Origin: Myxococcales bacterium
GTDB lineage: Bacteria > Myxococcota > Polyangia > Polyangiales > Polyangiaceae
DNA: 64,000 bases
Assembly (NCBI GenBank): GCA_003151595.1
Contig: PLXW01000077.1
Location: 24,125-88,124 of the forward strand
Reading direction: 5' to 3'
The translations under genes and the position numbers were made by a program. Under the pieces are notes generated by a model that was not told the DNA's origin, searched no databases, and was given only the letters and a program-made list of their open reading frames with translations. Positions 39,969 through 49,122 of the stretch are shown here, piece after piece (position 1 is the first letter of the stretch; each line of letters starts with the position of its first letter).

Positions 39969-42900
39969 ATGGCGCACTCTTGGATCCCGCCGAGCGAGAT
40001 CGGCAGGTTTCATCTCGAGCACCGGCTCGGTCGCGGCGCGACGGCCGACGTTTGGCTCGCGCGCGACACGCTCCTCGATCGTGCCGTTGCGCTCAAGATC
40101 GCGAACACGTCGGCGTCAGCCGAGACGCGCATGCGCTTTCGAGTCGAAGCGCGCGCCGTTGCCAAGTTGCAGCACCCGAACCTGCTGACGGTCCACCACA
40201 TCGGCGAGGTGGACGAGCGTCCGTTCATCGTGACGGAGCGCCTCTCCGGACGCGGACTCGACGCTCTCCCGCGGCCGGTTCCTTTCGAGACCGTCATCGC
40301 CATCGGCATCGACCTCGCGCGCGGACTCTCCGCCGCGCATCGCGCCGGAGTTCTTCACCGCGACATCAAGCCCGCCAATGCGTTCCTCGGCGACGACGGC
40401 GTAGCCAAGCTCCTGGACTTCGGACTGGCAAAGCTCGGTGTCGCTCCTGCCTCGCGCCGGCCGCCGCCGTCGTCCGCGGTGGACATGCACTCGCTCCCCG
40501 CGGTCGACCTACACGCCTCGAGCGCGTTCGACGCGACCGACGTGGGCACGACGCTGAGCGGCAGGGTCGCCGGAACGCCCCTCTACATGGCACCGGAGAC
40601 ATGGCGCGCGGAGACCGCCACGCGGCGGACCGACCTCTACTCGCTCGGAGGCCTCCTCTACGAGCTCCTCGCGGGGGAGCCCCCGTGCAGTGCGCAGAGC
40701 ATCGGCGAGCTGCGCGCGAAGGTGATCGCGGGGCAACTCGAGCCGCTTGGAGCGCGCGCACCTCTGGCTCCCGCGGCGCTCGTCGAGATCGTCATGCGGT
40801 GCTTGCAGGTCGCTCCCGAGGACCGTCCTACGGCCGACGACCTCTGCGACGCGCTGGCGCGAATCGTCGCGCGCCCCGCGTCGCTCCTCGCCGATGCTCT
40901 CGACGACCCGGGGGAGAACCCGTACCGCGGCCTGCGCGCATTCGGGCGCGAGCATCGCGCGCTCTTCTTCGGCCGCGAGGCCGAGACGGCGACCGTGATC
41001 GCGGAGCTTCGTGCGAATCCGTTCGTGCTCGTGGCGGGGCCTTCGGGGACCGGCAAGTCGTCGCTCGTCCGCGCCGGGGTCCTGCCGCGCGTCGAGAAGG
41101 GGGCGCTCGGCGCGGGCGCCGCGTGGCAGACGATCACGCTCGTGCCGGGGCGAAGGCCGACCGAGGCGCTCGCACACGCCGTGGCGCCGGTGCTCGGGAT
41201 GAGCGAGGCGGCGGCGCTCGCCGAGATGGAGAAGTCCCACGCGTGGCTCGCGGGCGAGCTGCGGGCGGCACGAGCACGCCTGCTGCTCGTGCTCGATCAG
41301 CTCGAGGAGATCTGGACGCTGGCGCCCGAGCTCGAACGCGAAGCCTTCTTCGCGATCGTCGCCGCGCTCGGGCAGTCGGCGCCGACGGTGCGCGTCCTCG
41401 GGACGGTCCGTAGCGACTTCCTCGGTCGCCTCGAGGACATGGGCGAGCTTCAAGCGCACGCGCTGCGAGCGCTCGTCGTGCTGCGCCCGATGGCGGTCGA
41501 CGGCCTCCGGCGGGCGATCGCAGAGCCCGCCCTGCGAAGAGGAGTCACGATCGCGCCGGCGCTCGTCGAGCGTCTCGTCGCGTGGACGGAAGGGGGCTCG
41601 CTGCCGCTCCTCGAGTTCGCGCTCGGAGAGCTGTATGCGCGCCGTGACGTGGCGAGCGCGACGATCCGCGTCGCCGACCTCGACGCGCTCGGCGGAGTCG
41701 GCGGAGCGCTCGCGGCCCATGCCGACGCCGCGCTCGCGCGATTGCCGGACGCGCAGCGGCGCGAGGCGCGCAGGCTGCTCCTCGGGCTGGTGACGATCGA
41801 GCGTACGCGTGCGCGATGCGAGGAGCGTGAGCTGCTCGCTCGCGAGGACGACGCGTCCACGCCGGGTGCGGCGCAGGAGACCTCCGACGCCCGTGCCGCG
41901 CTCGACGCGCTCGTGGAGGCGCGCCTCGTGGTCGCCGGCGCAGGGGAGCACGGCGCCGCCTACGAGGTGGCGCACGAGGCGCTCCTGTCAGGCTGGCCAG
42001 CCTTGCGCGCGTGGCTCGACGAGGAGGCCGCGTCACGCGAGACGGCGGAGCGCGTTCGCCGCGCGGCCGCGGAGTGGGAGCGCACGGGTCGTACGGAGGG
42101 AGCCCTCTTCGGTGAGCGCCAGCTCGCGGAGCTCGACGGGACGCGCGCGCTCGGGGCCTTCGTCGAGGCGAGCCGCGCGGCAGTGCATCGCGCGCGCGTT
42201 CGGCGCCGGGCGCTCACGTTCGGCGTCCCTTTCGCCCTCGCGCTGCTCGGCGCCGGCGGGTGGGGCGCCTCCGAGGCACGCCACCGCGCCGCCGTGTCAC
42301 GCGCCGTGGCTGTCGCGCGCGCGCTCGACGAGAAGGCCACCGAGTCGGGACACCGCGCCGACGGCGCACGCGCGGAGGCGCTCGCGTCCTTCGAGAGGGA
42401 CGACCTCGGACCCGCCGAGGATCTCTGGAAGCGGATGATCGCGCTCGAGGACGACGCCGATCGCCAGCGCCGCGACGTCGGTGCGGCGCTCGACGCGGCC
42501 CTCGCGCTCGATCCGCGCGATGCACCCGCGCGGGCTCTCTACGCCGACGTCACGCTCGCGCGCCTCCTCGCCGCCGAACGCCTTCACGAGGTCGCGCTCC
42601 TCCGCGAGCTGCGCGCGCGCCTCGAGGTCTACGACGACGGCTCGCGCGTCGCGTGGCTGAGCGCGCCGGCGCACGTGCGCGTGGAGACCGATCCGCCCGG
42701 CGCAGCGCTCACCCTCGCGCGCTACCGCGAGGAAGCGTCGGGGAGGCTCATCGAAGCGGATCCGGCGCCCCTCGCGGTCGGCGATCGGCGCGAGCTCGAG
42801 CCAGGGTCGTACGTGATCGTCGCCGAGGCGGGAGAGAGGTACTCCACGCGCTACCCGTTCCTCGTCCGCCGCGGGGAGGAGCGCACGCTGCGGGTCGTCC

Positions 42901-43697
42901 TCCCGCGCGCCGTCGACGTGCCCGACGGGATGCTCTACGTCCCGGCCGGGCGCACGCCGTACGGGAGCAGCGACGACGAGGGAGCCCGCGTCTTTCTCAC
43001 GGCGCAGCCGACGCACGACGTGGAGATCGGCGCGTTCCTGATCGCGCGCACCGAGGTGACGAACGGTGACTACGTCGCGTTCCTGCAAGCCCTCTCCGGA
43101 TCGGAGCGCCGGACCCGACTGCCCGGGGGGCTCACGCTCGCGGAGGACGGCCGCATCGTGTGGAAGCTTCGCGACAGGACGTTCGCTCCCGGCGAGGCGT
43201 ACTGCAACGGAATCCAGCCGTGCGTCGACTGGGCGCGCGTGCCCGTGGACGGCGCGAGCCGGGAGGACGGCGAGCACTTCGCCGAGTGGCTCTCGCGCTC
43301 GGGCCGCGTGCCGGGTGCGCGACTCTGCACCGACCGCGAGTGGGAGCGCGCCGCGCGCGGCGCCGACGAGCGGCGGTACCCGAGCGGGAACGGCGAGCTC
43401 GGACCCGACGACGCGTGCATCCTCACCGCCTACGGAGGCGACGTGCTTCGCGCCGGCCCGTGCGCGGCAGGCACGCATCCCCGATCGCGAAGTCCCTTCG
43501 GCGTGGACGACATGACGGGGAGCGTGTGGGAGTGGACGTCCGGTCCGCTCGACGTCGCGCGGCCGGGAGAGGCGGTGGGTCGCAGCGCGACGTGGAGTCA
43601 CGACGGCATGTACCTCCTCATCTCCAACCGCTCGACGGGGGCGGTCAGAGAGCGCCTCCGAACCGACGGTCTCCGGGTGTGCGCCGATACGAGATGA
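39969..43697 (+). CDS. Ser/Thr kinase / nSTAND ATPase / FGE-like domain protein
   Basis: A 1242-residue protein. The kinase domain (about 12-300) is complete: GRGATADVW loop, Lys in VALKI, HRDIKPAN near 129, LLDFGLAKL and YMAPE. A conserved link NPYRGLRAF then FFGRE leads to an nSTAND ATPase (Walker A GPSGTGKS near 357, Walker B LLLVLDQLEEIW). A transmembrane helix lies near 748. A formylglycine-generating-enzyme-like (sulfatase-modifying) domain begins near 987 (MLYVPAGRTPYG, then CTDREWERAARG). The FGE active-site Cys pair is not seen, so this part may only bind ligands. Its paralogue faces it tail to tail. Confidence 0.88.
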   Translation: MAHSWIPPSEIGRFHLEHRLGRGATADVWLARDTLLDRAVALKIANTSASAETRMRFRVEARAVAKLQHPNLLTVHHIGEVDERPFIVTERLSGRGLDALPRPVPFETVIAIGIDLARGLSAAHRAGVLHRDIKPANAFLGDDGVAKLLDFGLAKLGVAPASRRPPPSSAVDMHSLPAVDLHASSAFDATDVGTTLSGRVAGTPLYMAPETWRAETATRRTDLYSLGGLLYELLAGEPPCSAQSIGELRAKVIAGQLEPLGARAPLAPAALVEIVMRCLQVAPEDRPTADDLCDALARIVARPASLLADALDDPGENPYRGLRAFGREHRALFFGREAETATVIAELRANPFVLVAGPSGTGKSSLVRAGVLPRVEKGALGAGAAWQTITLVPGRRPTEALAHAVAPVLGMSEAAALAEMEKSHAWLAGELRAARARLLLVLDQLEEIWTLAPELEREAFFAIVAALGQSAPTVRVLGTVRSDFLGRLEDMGELQAHALRALVVLRPMAVDGLRRAIAEPALRRGVTIAPALVERLVAWTEGGSLPLLEFALGELYARRDVASATIRVADLDALGGVGGALAAHADAALARLPDAQRREARRLLLGLVTIERTRARCEERELLAREDDASTPGAAQETSDARAALDALVEARLVVAGAGEHGAAYEVAHEALLSGWPALRAWLDEEAASRETAERVRRAAAEWERTGRTEGALFGERQLAELDGTRALGAFVEASRAAVHRARVRRRALTFGVPFALALLGAGGWGASEARHRAAVSRAVAVARALDEKATESGHRADGARAEALASFERDDLGPAEDLWKRMIALEDDADRQRRDVGAALDAALALDPRDAPARALYADVTLARLLAAERLHEVALLRELRARLEVYDDGSRVAWLSAPAHVRVETDPPGAALTLARYREEASGRLIEADPAPLAVGDRRELEPGSYVIVAEAGERYSTRYPFLVRRGEERTLRVVLPRAVDVPDGMLYVPAGRTPYGSSDDEGARVFLTAQPTHDVEIGAFLIARTEVTNGDYVAFLQALSGSERRTRLPGGLTLAEDGRIVWKLRDRTFAPGEAYCNGIQPCVDWARVPVDGASREDGEHFAEWLSRSGRVPGARLCTDREWERAARGADERRYPSGNGELGPDDACILTAYGGDVLRAGPCAAGTHPRSRSPFGVDDMTGSVWEWTSGPLDVARPGEAVGRSATWSHDGMYLLISNRSTGAVRERLRTDGLRVCADTR

Positions 43698-43749
43698 AGC
43701 GTCGGGGGCAGGGTCTTGACGCGGACGCCCTCGGCGCCGCTACCGCGCG

Positions 43750-46700
43750 CTACTGCGTCTCCGGCGCGGCCACGCACACCCGGACTCCGACGGCGTCGTT
43801 GCCGTCGTTGCGAACGTGACGGTACGCCGCGCGCGCGTCGATCGAATCGTAGTGCCAGTAACCGCCGCGCGCCGCGTGCGCTCGCCCCTCCGAGCGGACC
43901 TCCTCTCGCACGTTCCCGCCGAGGTCGAGCACGCCGAAGGGGCTGCGGTCGGCCGGGAAAGAGCCGACCTCGTCGGCGCCCATTCGGTCGTCGTCCGTCG
44001 CGTACGTCGCGTCGAAATTCGCATCGTCCGCCCGCAGGGCGTCGCCTTGCGGGTAGAGCCGCCCGTCGGCGCCGCGCGCGGCGCGCTCCCACTCGCGCTC
44101 CGTGCAAAGGCGCGCGCCAGGGATGTGTCCCGAGCGCGCGAGCCACGCGACGTACACCTCCGCGTCTTCCCACGCGATGCCGGCGACGGGGATCCGAAGC
44201 CAGTCCTGGCAGCGCCGCGCGCTTCGCTTCGGGCGGCAGAGCGGTTCGCCGCGCCTCGCCGCCGTCGCGCCGATCGTCAAGACGGGGACGCCGTCGCGGT
44301 CGTAGCCGAGGTCGAGGCCTGGCACGTGAGGGCGACGTGCCGCTCGCTCGGCGTCCGGGAGCGACGCGAGGAAGTCGAGGTACTCGTCGTAGGTCACCTC
44401 GTGCTCGCCGATGAGGAAGGCCTCGACTCGCACCGAGCGCTCGGGCTCGGCGAGGAGCGCGGTTCGAACCCCCTCGACGTCCGCGGCGCCGATCAGCGAC
44501 GAGCCTGCGGGGACGTAGACGAACCCGCGAGGGACGGACGCGGCCGCGGGGAGCGCGATCTCGATCCGCTCGTCCTGGTCACGACCGAGGAGGACCGGAA
44601 AGCGCGTGGGGTAACGACCCGTCGCGCTCGCGGCGAGCACGTACGAGCCCGGCGCGAGATCCAGCGGCGCCCCGAGCTCGATCGCGTGTCCATCGTCTTC
44701 CAGGCGACGTCCGCCGGCGTCGACGCGAACCGCCCGAAGCACGACGCGCGCGCCGGGCGGCGCCGTCGTGACGCGCAGGTGCGCGGGTGCCGCGAGCCGT
44801 GCGCGGCGCGAGCCGTCGTCGTCGACCTGCGCCAGGCGGCCGGCGAGATCGCGCGCGACGTCCGGCTCGTGATCGCGCTCGGCGGCGAGGAGCCACTCGT
44901 AGGTCAGGTCGGCCGCGCGAACGCGCGCACCAGGGTCGAGCGGCTCCCGTGCGAGGGCGAGGCCGAGAGGGGCACTCGCCGCGACGAAGGCGTCGGACTC
45001 CCTTCGCGCGAGGGCGAGCGCGTCACGCCAGCGAGACTCGCCCGCCGCAGTGTCACCCGCGTCGTAGCGGGCGAAGGCGTCTGCGCGCGCGGACGCGACG
45101 CGCGCGTCGAGGTCGCGCACTTCGCGGATGGCGGGGTCGGCCTCGAGGAGGCGCGCGGCGACGAACGCGCGGTCGTGTCGCCGTTCACTCGACCGGATTC
45201 CCACGGCGACCGCTGCCACCAAGAGCAGGGCGCTCATCGGCGCGCCGAGGTGTAGCGCCAGCCGGCGCACACGCGCTCGCCGGACCGCCGCACGACTCGC
45301 GTCGACGAACGCTCGGGCCTCGTCGCTCGTCCCGTCGAGCGCTCCCGGGATCGTGAGGTCTCGGAGAAGGCGCTCGTTCCCGAGCCCCTCGGTGCCGCGC
45401 CCGAGTCGGATCCACTCCCGCGCCGCGCCGGCGAGGCGAGCGGCCGCGGCACGCGCCTCGGACGCCTCATCGCTCCACGCTCGGAGGCGCGGCCACGCGC
45501 GCGCGAGCGCCTCATGGGCGATCGCGTACGTCTCGCCAGCGACGACGAGGCGCCCGCGCACCAGCGCCTCGAGCGCCGATCGCGCAGACGCCGTGCCCGC
45601 GCCGACGAGGTCCTCGGCCTTGCGACGCGTCCCGGTCTCGACGGCCGTCAGCAGCGCGAGGAGGATCCGACGCGCCTCCACGCGCTCGTCCTCGCGCATC
45701 GTCGCCAGCACCAGATCTCCGTGACGCGCGAGCGCCGCCGCGACGCTTCCCAGGTCGCGCAGCGCCGCCTCGGGGATCACGCGGCGCGCGACGTCCCGGG
45801 CGCTCCAGAGCTCACCGAGCGCGAAGGAGAGCAGCGGCAACGCTTCGTCGTGGTGCTTCACCTCGTCGACCAGGCCGTCGACCATCGCCGCCGTCTCGAA
45901 GTCGAACCCGCGTGCTTTCGCGGGCGACACGATCGCTTCGTGCAGTCCCTGAGGGCCGATCGGCGGAACGATGTACGCAGCGCGCACCAGATCTCGACCG
46001 AACGAGCCGAGCTTCACGAGTCGGTCCAGGAAGTCGCCGCGCAGAGTGAAGACGACGCGCACGCCGGGGGCGAGCGCGCCGAACCGTTCGAGCGCGTCGC
46101 AGAAGCTGTCGCGTTCCTGCGCAGACGCCAGCGTCATCGCCTCTTCGAGCTGGTCGACGACGAGGAGCAGACCGCGGTCGGTCCGCGCCCGCACCAGGCG
46201 TCCGGCGAGCGCGGGATTCTCTCGAAGCGCGGCGGCCAGCTCGTCGCGCCCGCGGTCCACGAACGGAGCGATCGCTCGTGCGAGCGCCGCCAGCGGCTCG
46301 GCTCCCGGTACCATGGTCACGACGTCCCACGCCGGGCGCTCGCCGAGCGCGCCGCCCGCGATCGCAGGCGCCACCCCCGCGCGAGCGAGCGACGACTTTC
46401 CGGCCCCCGAGCGCCCCGCGACGAGGAGCCACGGCTGTCGACGCAGGCGCTCCACGAGCTCGGCGACCTCGCGCTCACGCCCGAAGAAGACCGCCGCGTG
46501 CTCGCTGTCGAAGGCCCGCAGGCCGCGGTAGGGATTCTCCGAGAGGGCCTCGCGCGCGAGCGTCGGGCGGCCGAGCGTCTCCAGAGAACGCCGCAGCTCC
46601 TCGGCGCCCACGACGCCGCGATCGACGTCCGCGAACGAGGAGAGTCGTCCCTTCAGGTCGGGATCGGCGATCGACTCGAGGAGAGCGATCAGCGCGGTCA

Positions 46701-47181
46701 CGTCGGCGCGCTTCGCCGCTTCATCGGCGTCGACGCGTCCTCGGTCGAGCCCTACGAGGCGTGGCGAGCCCTCTTCCGAGAGAACGACCCGCTCCCGGCG
46801 CACGTCGTCGTGCACGGCACCGGTCGCGTGCAGCGCGGCGAGCGCACCGGCGAGCCCACGCCCGATCTCCAGCACGCGCGCGCTCTCCAGGGGTGCCGCG
46901 ACGGCGTCGAGTCGCTGCCCGTACGCGAAGGCCGCGACGACGTACGGCCTCGCGCCTCCTTCACGGACATGATGCACGCGCCCGAGGTTCGGGTGCGAGG
47001 CGCGCGCGAACGCGCCCGCGACCGCGAGGCACCGGCTGCGCGCGTCCGGTTCCTCGGGGAGAAACGAGAGGACGACCGCGCGATCGAGCAAGCCGTCGTG
47101 CGCGAGGAAGGTCGCGCCGTCGCGGCCGAGTCGCCGGACGATGCGATAGTCGTCGATCGACTCGACGTGGCTCGTCGTCAT
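43750..47181 (-). CDS. Pseudokinase / nSTAND ATPase / FGE-like domain protein
   Basis: A 1143-residue paralogue of the gene it converges on (52 bases apart). The kinase region (about 10-215) keeps the fold outline but has lost its catalytic residues: the VAIK Lys is missing (RAVVLSFLPEE), HRD is HDD (AVHDDVRRER) and DFG is GLD. It is therefore probably a pseudokinase. The nSTAND ATPase is intact (NPYRGLRAFDSEH, FFGRE, Walker A GRSGAGKS near 256, LLLVVDQLEEAM). A transmembrane helix lies near 645 and the FGE-like domain starts near 885 (FVYVPAGSSLIG). The ATG at 47181 was chosen over an Arg-rich upstream extension. Confidence 0.85.
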   Translation of the reverse strand: MTTSHVESIDDYRIVRRLGRDGATFLAHDGLLDRAVVLSFLPEEPDARSRCLAVAGAFARASHPNLGRVHHVREGGARPYVVAAFAYGQRLDAVAAPLESARVLEIGRGLAGALAALHATGAVHDDVRRERVVLSEEGSPRLVGLDRGRVDADEAAKRADVTALIALLESIADPDLKGRLSSFADVDRGVVGAEELRRSLETLGRPTLAREALSENPYRGLRAFDSEHAAVFFGREREVAELVERLRRQPWLLVAGRSGAGKSSLARAGVAPAIAGGALGERPAWDVVTMVPGAEPLAALARAIAPFVDRGRDELAAALRENPALAGRLVRARTDRGLLLVVDQLEEAMTLASAQERDSFCDALERFGALAPGVRVVFTLRGDFLDRLVKLGSFGRDLVRAAYIVPPIGPQGLHEAIVSPAKARGFDFETAAMVDGLVDEVKHHDEALPLLSFALGELWSARDVARRVIPEAALRDLGSVAAALARHGDLVLATMREDERVEARRILLALLTAVETGTRRKAEDLVGAGTASARSALEALVRGRLVVAGETYAIAHEALARAWPRLRAWSDEASEARAAAARLAGAAREWIRLGRGTEGLGNERLLRDLTIPGALDGTSDEARAFVDASRAAVRRARVRRLALHLGAPMSALLLVAAVAVGIRSSERRHDRAFVAARLLEADPAIREVRDLDARVASARADAFARYDAGDTAAGESRWRDALALARRESDAFVAASAPLGLALAREPLDPGARVRAADLTYEWLLAAERDHEPDVARDLAGRLAQVDDDGSRRARLAAPAHLRVTTAPPGARVVLRAVRVDAGGRRLEDDGHAIELGAPLDLAPGSYVLAASATGRYPTRFPVLLGRDQDERIEIALPAAASVPRGFVYVPAGSSLIGAADVEGVRTALLAEPERSVRVEAFLIGEHEVTYDEYLDFLASLPDAERAARRPHVPGLDLGYDRDGVPVLTIGATAARRGEPLCRPKRSARRCQDWLRIPVAGIAWEDAEVYVAWLARSGHIPGARLCTEREWERAARGADGRLYPQGDALRADDANFDATYATDDDRMGADEVGSFPADRSPFGVLDLGGNVREEVRSEGRAHAARGGYWHYDSIDARAAYRHVRNDGNDAVGVRVCVAAPETQ

Positions 47182-47321
47182 GGCGATGCGTGCACGATAG
47201 CCGCGGCGCAGCGCGCGCACCACGCGCGTGCCGCGGTTCGAGCCGCGTCCTCACGTGGCGAGGACGACGGCCAGCGCGGCAGCGTCTTCCGCCTCGCCAG
47301 CCGGGAGGACGTGCGAAACGA

Positions 47322-47570
47322 CTACGCGGCGCCCCGCTCGCGGCGCGCGCCGCGATACGTGATCCGGCCTCGCGTGAGGTCGTACGCGCTCACCTCGACG
47401 CTCACGACGTCGCCAGGGAGCACTCGCACGCGAAACTTCGTCATCTTCCCGCACAGCTTCGCCAGGATCTCGCCCTTCAAGGGCGGAAGCAGCTTCACGC
47501 GGTACATGCCTCCACGAAACTCGCTTTCGAGGATGCCCGTACCTTCGATGCAATCGTCTTTCACCCGCAT
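47322..47570 (-). CDS. infA: Translation initiation factor IF-1
   Basis: An 82-residue OB-fold protein. IF-1 helps place the initiator tRNA in the 30S P site. The sequence is typical: DDCIEGTGILESEF, then YRVKL, LAKLCGKMTKFRVRVLPGD and GRITYR. The ATG at 47570 follows GAGAGGAGATACGG, a good ribosome binding site. It differs from the usual MAKEDVIEVEG start, and there is no ribosomal protein operon beside it, so it may be a second or stand-alone infA copy. Confidence 0.88.
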   Translation of the reverse strand: MRVKDDCIEGTGILESEFRGGMYRVKLLPPLKGEILAKLCGKMTKFRVRVLPGDVVSVEVSAYDLTRGRITYRGARRERGAA

Positions 47571-47972
47571 TCCGTATCTCCTCTCGTGCCTTCGCCTTGA
47601 AGTCCCCCCAACGCGACGAAGGCACGTCGCGCAACTCGTCCACTCTTGGTGACCATAATCACGATGGCATCCGCCGTCACCCCCGCCGCGCAGCGTTCGG
47701 TGCGTTTGCGGTCGGCTTCGCTCGGCGACTGGCCGAGCGTCACAGCGCTGTTCGCCTCGAGGATCGCGGATCACGGCGAGCGTTCTCCGCGCCGGGACCG
47801 CTTCTTCGCCCAGTTCGAAGAGCACCAACACGCGCAACGCCTCGCCGAAGTCCGACGGCGATCGCAAGACGCAGGAACCGCGGCGGCAACGATGCTCCCG
47901 TCGCCGGAACGGTGCGCCCCGTCGGCACCGTACGCGCTACGCCCGGCGGCGCCCACGCCGCTTCGGTGACTC
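47571..47972. other. 402-base gap without a convincing gene
   Basis: Open frames exist on both strands but are Arg/Ser/Pro-rich and lack motifs or good starts. It probably carries the promoters of infA (leftward) and of the small gene that follows (rightward). Confidence 0.4.
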
Positions 47973-48350
47973 TTGGCGCTTCCGCCCGTAGCGCCCTCGC
48001 CCCCGCCGCCACCGTATGCGTCCGCGCCGCCACGACACGCGCTACCGGCGGGAGCGCACCTGTTCGCGAGCGTCTACTGGCTCGACCAGCTGGGTTTGCA
48101 CGCGAAGGCGCGCCGACGAGCGGCGCTGCGCGAAGGCGGGATCGAGATCTCCGACGTCGTCCGCGAGGCGATCCGTGCCGAGTACCTCCGGCAACGCCGC
48201 CGGAAGCCCGGCAATCGTGGTCCTTCACTCGTCGTGAAGGCGATTCTCGCCGACCTCCCCGATCCCGCGGACGTGCAGAGTCGTGCCATCGACGCGACGG
48301 ACAGGCACGCCGTCCGCCGCCATGTTGTACGCAAGCTCCGCGGCGACTGA
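47973..48350 (+). CDS. Hypothetical small protein, possibly ribbon-helix-helix-like
   Basis: Up to 125 residues. The start is a TTG followed by a Pro-rich stretch, so the true start is unsure. The middle (HLFASVYWLDQLGLHAKARR, then IEISDVVREAIRAEYLRQRR) has the 'S-D-V-V-R-E-A-I' helix typical of ribbon-helix-helix DNA-binding proteins. The remainder is basic. It ends just before the convergent Cys-pair membrane protein gene. Confidence 0.5.
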   Translation: MALPPVAPSPPPPPYASAPPRHALPAGAHLFASVYWLDQLGLHAKARRRAALREGGIEISDVVREAIRAEYLRQRRRKPGNRGPSLVVKAILADLPDPADVQSRAIDATDRHAVRRHVVRKLRGD

Positions 48351-48354
48351 AACG

Positions 48355-48909
48355 TCAGCCCCCCACGGCCAGCCGCTTCATCTCGTCATGCAGCCCCGTC
48401 ATCCACGTATGCGTCTTATCGATCTTCGTCGCCACGACCACCCGCCGCTTGCGCAGCACGAGCACCGTCACGAGCGCGACGAGCATCACGACGAAGCTGA
48501 CCGTCGCGAGGATCCCGGGGTCCTCCAAGAGGGCGCTCGTCCCGAGTAGCCCGAGCCCCGGAAGGATCGCCAGCCACGCGAAGAGGTTCCACTTCTTCCA
48601 CTCGGCGTTGCACGGCTCGCACAGCGGGACGTCGAAGCGCGACTTCTTCATCACGATGACCTGGATCAGCGGCCCGAAGAAGCGCGCCCACGCCGGAACG
48701 AAGCTGAACTTCACGTTCCGCGGGCGGAGCCCGGCCCCCGTCGCGCATTTCGAGCAGACCGACGGGAGCGCCGCGCCGTTCGGGAGGACGAGCGCGTTCC
48801 CATCCAGGCGGCCGACTGCGGAGCCATGCGGATCCCACTGCGGCCCGCCGGCGGGGGCCTGCGGAGGAGCGTACGGATTGGCGACGAAGCGGTTCGGGGA
48901 ATTGCTCAC
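48355..48909 (-). CDS. Membrane protein with zinc-ribbon-like Cys pairs
   Basis: A 184-residue protein starting at GTG (VSNSPNRF). After a Pro-rich start it has two Cys pairs (VCSKCATG near 56 and CEPC near 95) and two transmembrane helices (LFAWLAILPGLGLLGTSAL and LATVSFVVMLVALVTVLVL), then a basic cytoplasmic tail. The pattern is common in myxobacterial proteins of unknown role. The same frame stays open for several kilobases upstream, but that is out-of-frame background of other genes. Confidence 0.72.
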   Translation of the reverse strand: MSNSPNRFVANPYAPPQAPAGGPQWDPHGSAVGRLDGNALVLPNGAALPSVCSKCATGAGLRPRNVKFSFVPAWARFFGPLIQVIVMKKSRFDVPLCEPCNAEWKKWNLFAWLAILPGLGLLGTSALLEDPGILATVSFVVMLVALVTVLVLRKRRVVVATKIDKTHTWMTGLHDEMKRLAVGG

Positions 48910-49122
48910 ATCTACTTCTACCGACGAACGCGCCCACCTCTCCCCTCGTGCCCGGCAATCGGTGCTCCCCCGACGCAAACGATGCACGTCCCCCGCGCGT
49001 GACCCGGCGCCGCTAGGCGTTTTCCGCACTCTCCGCGCGTCCTCCCCCTCGGAACGCCCCTTGCTCCTCATGCGCTCGGCCGACCTCGGCGCGTTCGTCC
49101 GTCGGCCCCCAGGAGTATTTGC

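Noticed and set aside
47322..47867. An N-terminally extended IF-1
   Set aside because: The upstream 99 codons are Arg-rich without a motif, while the ATG at 47570 has a strong ribosome binding site and gives normal IF-1 length.
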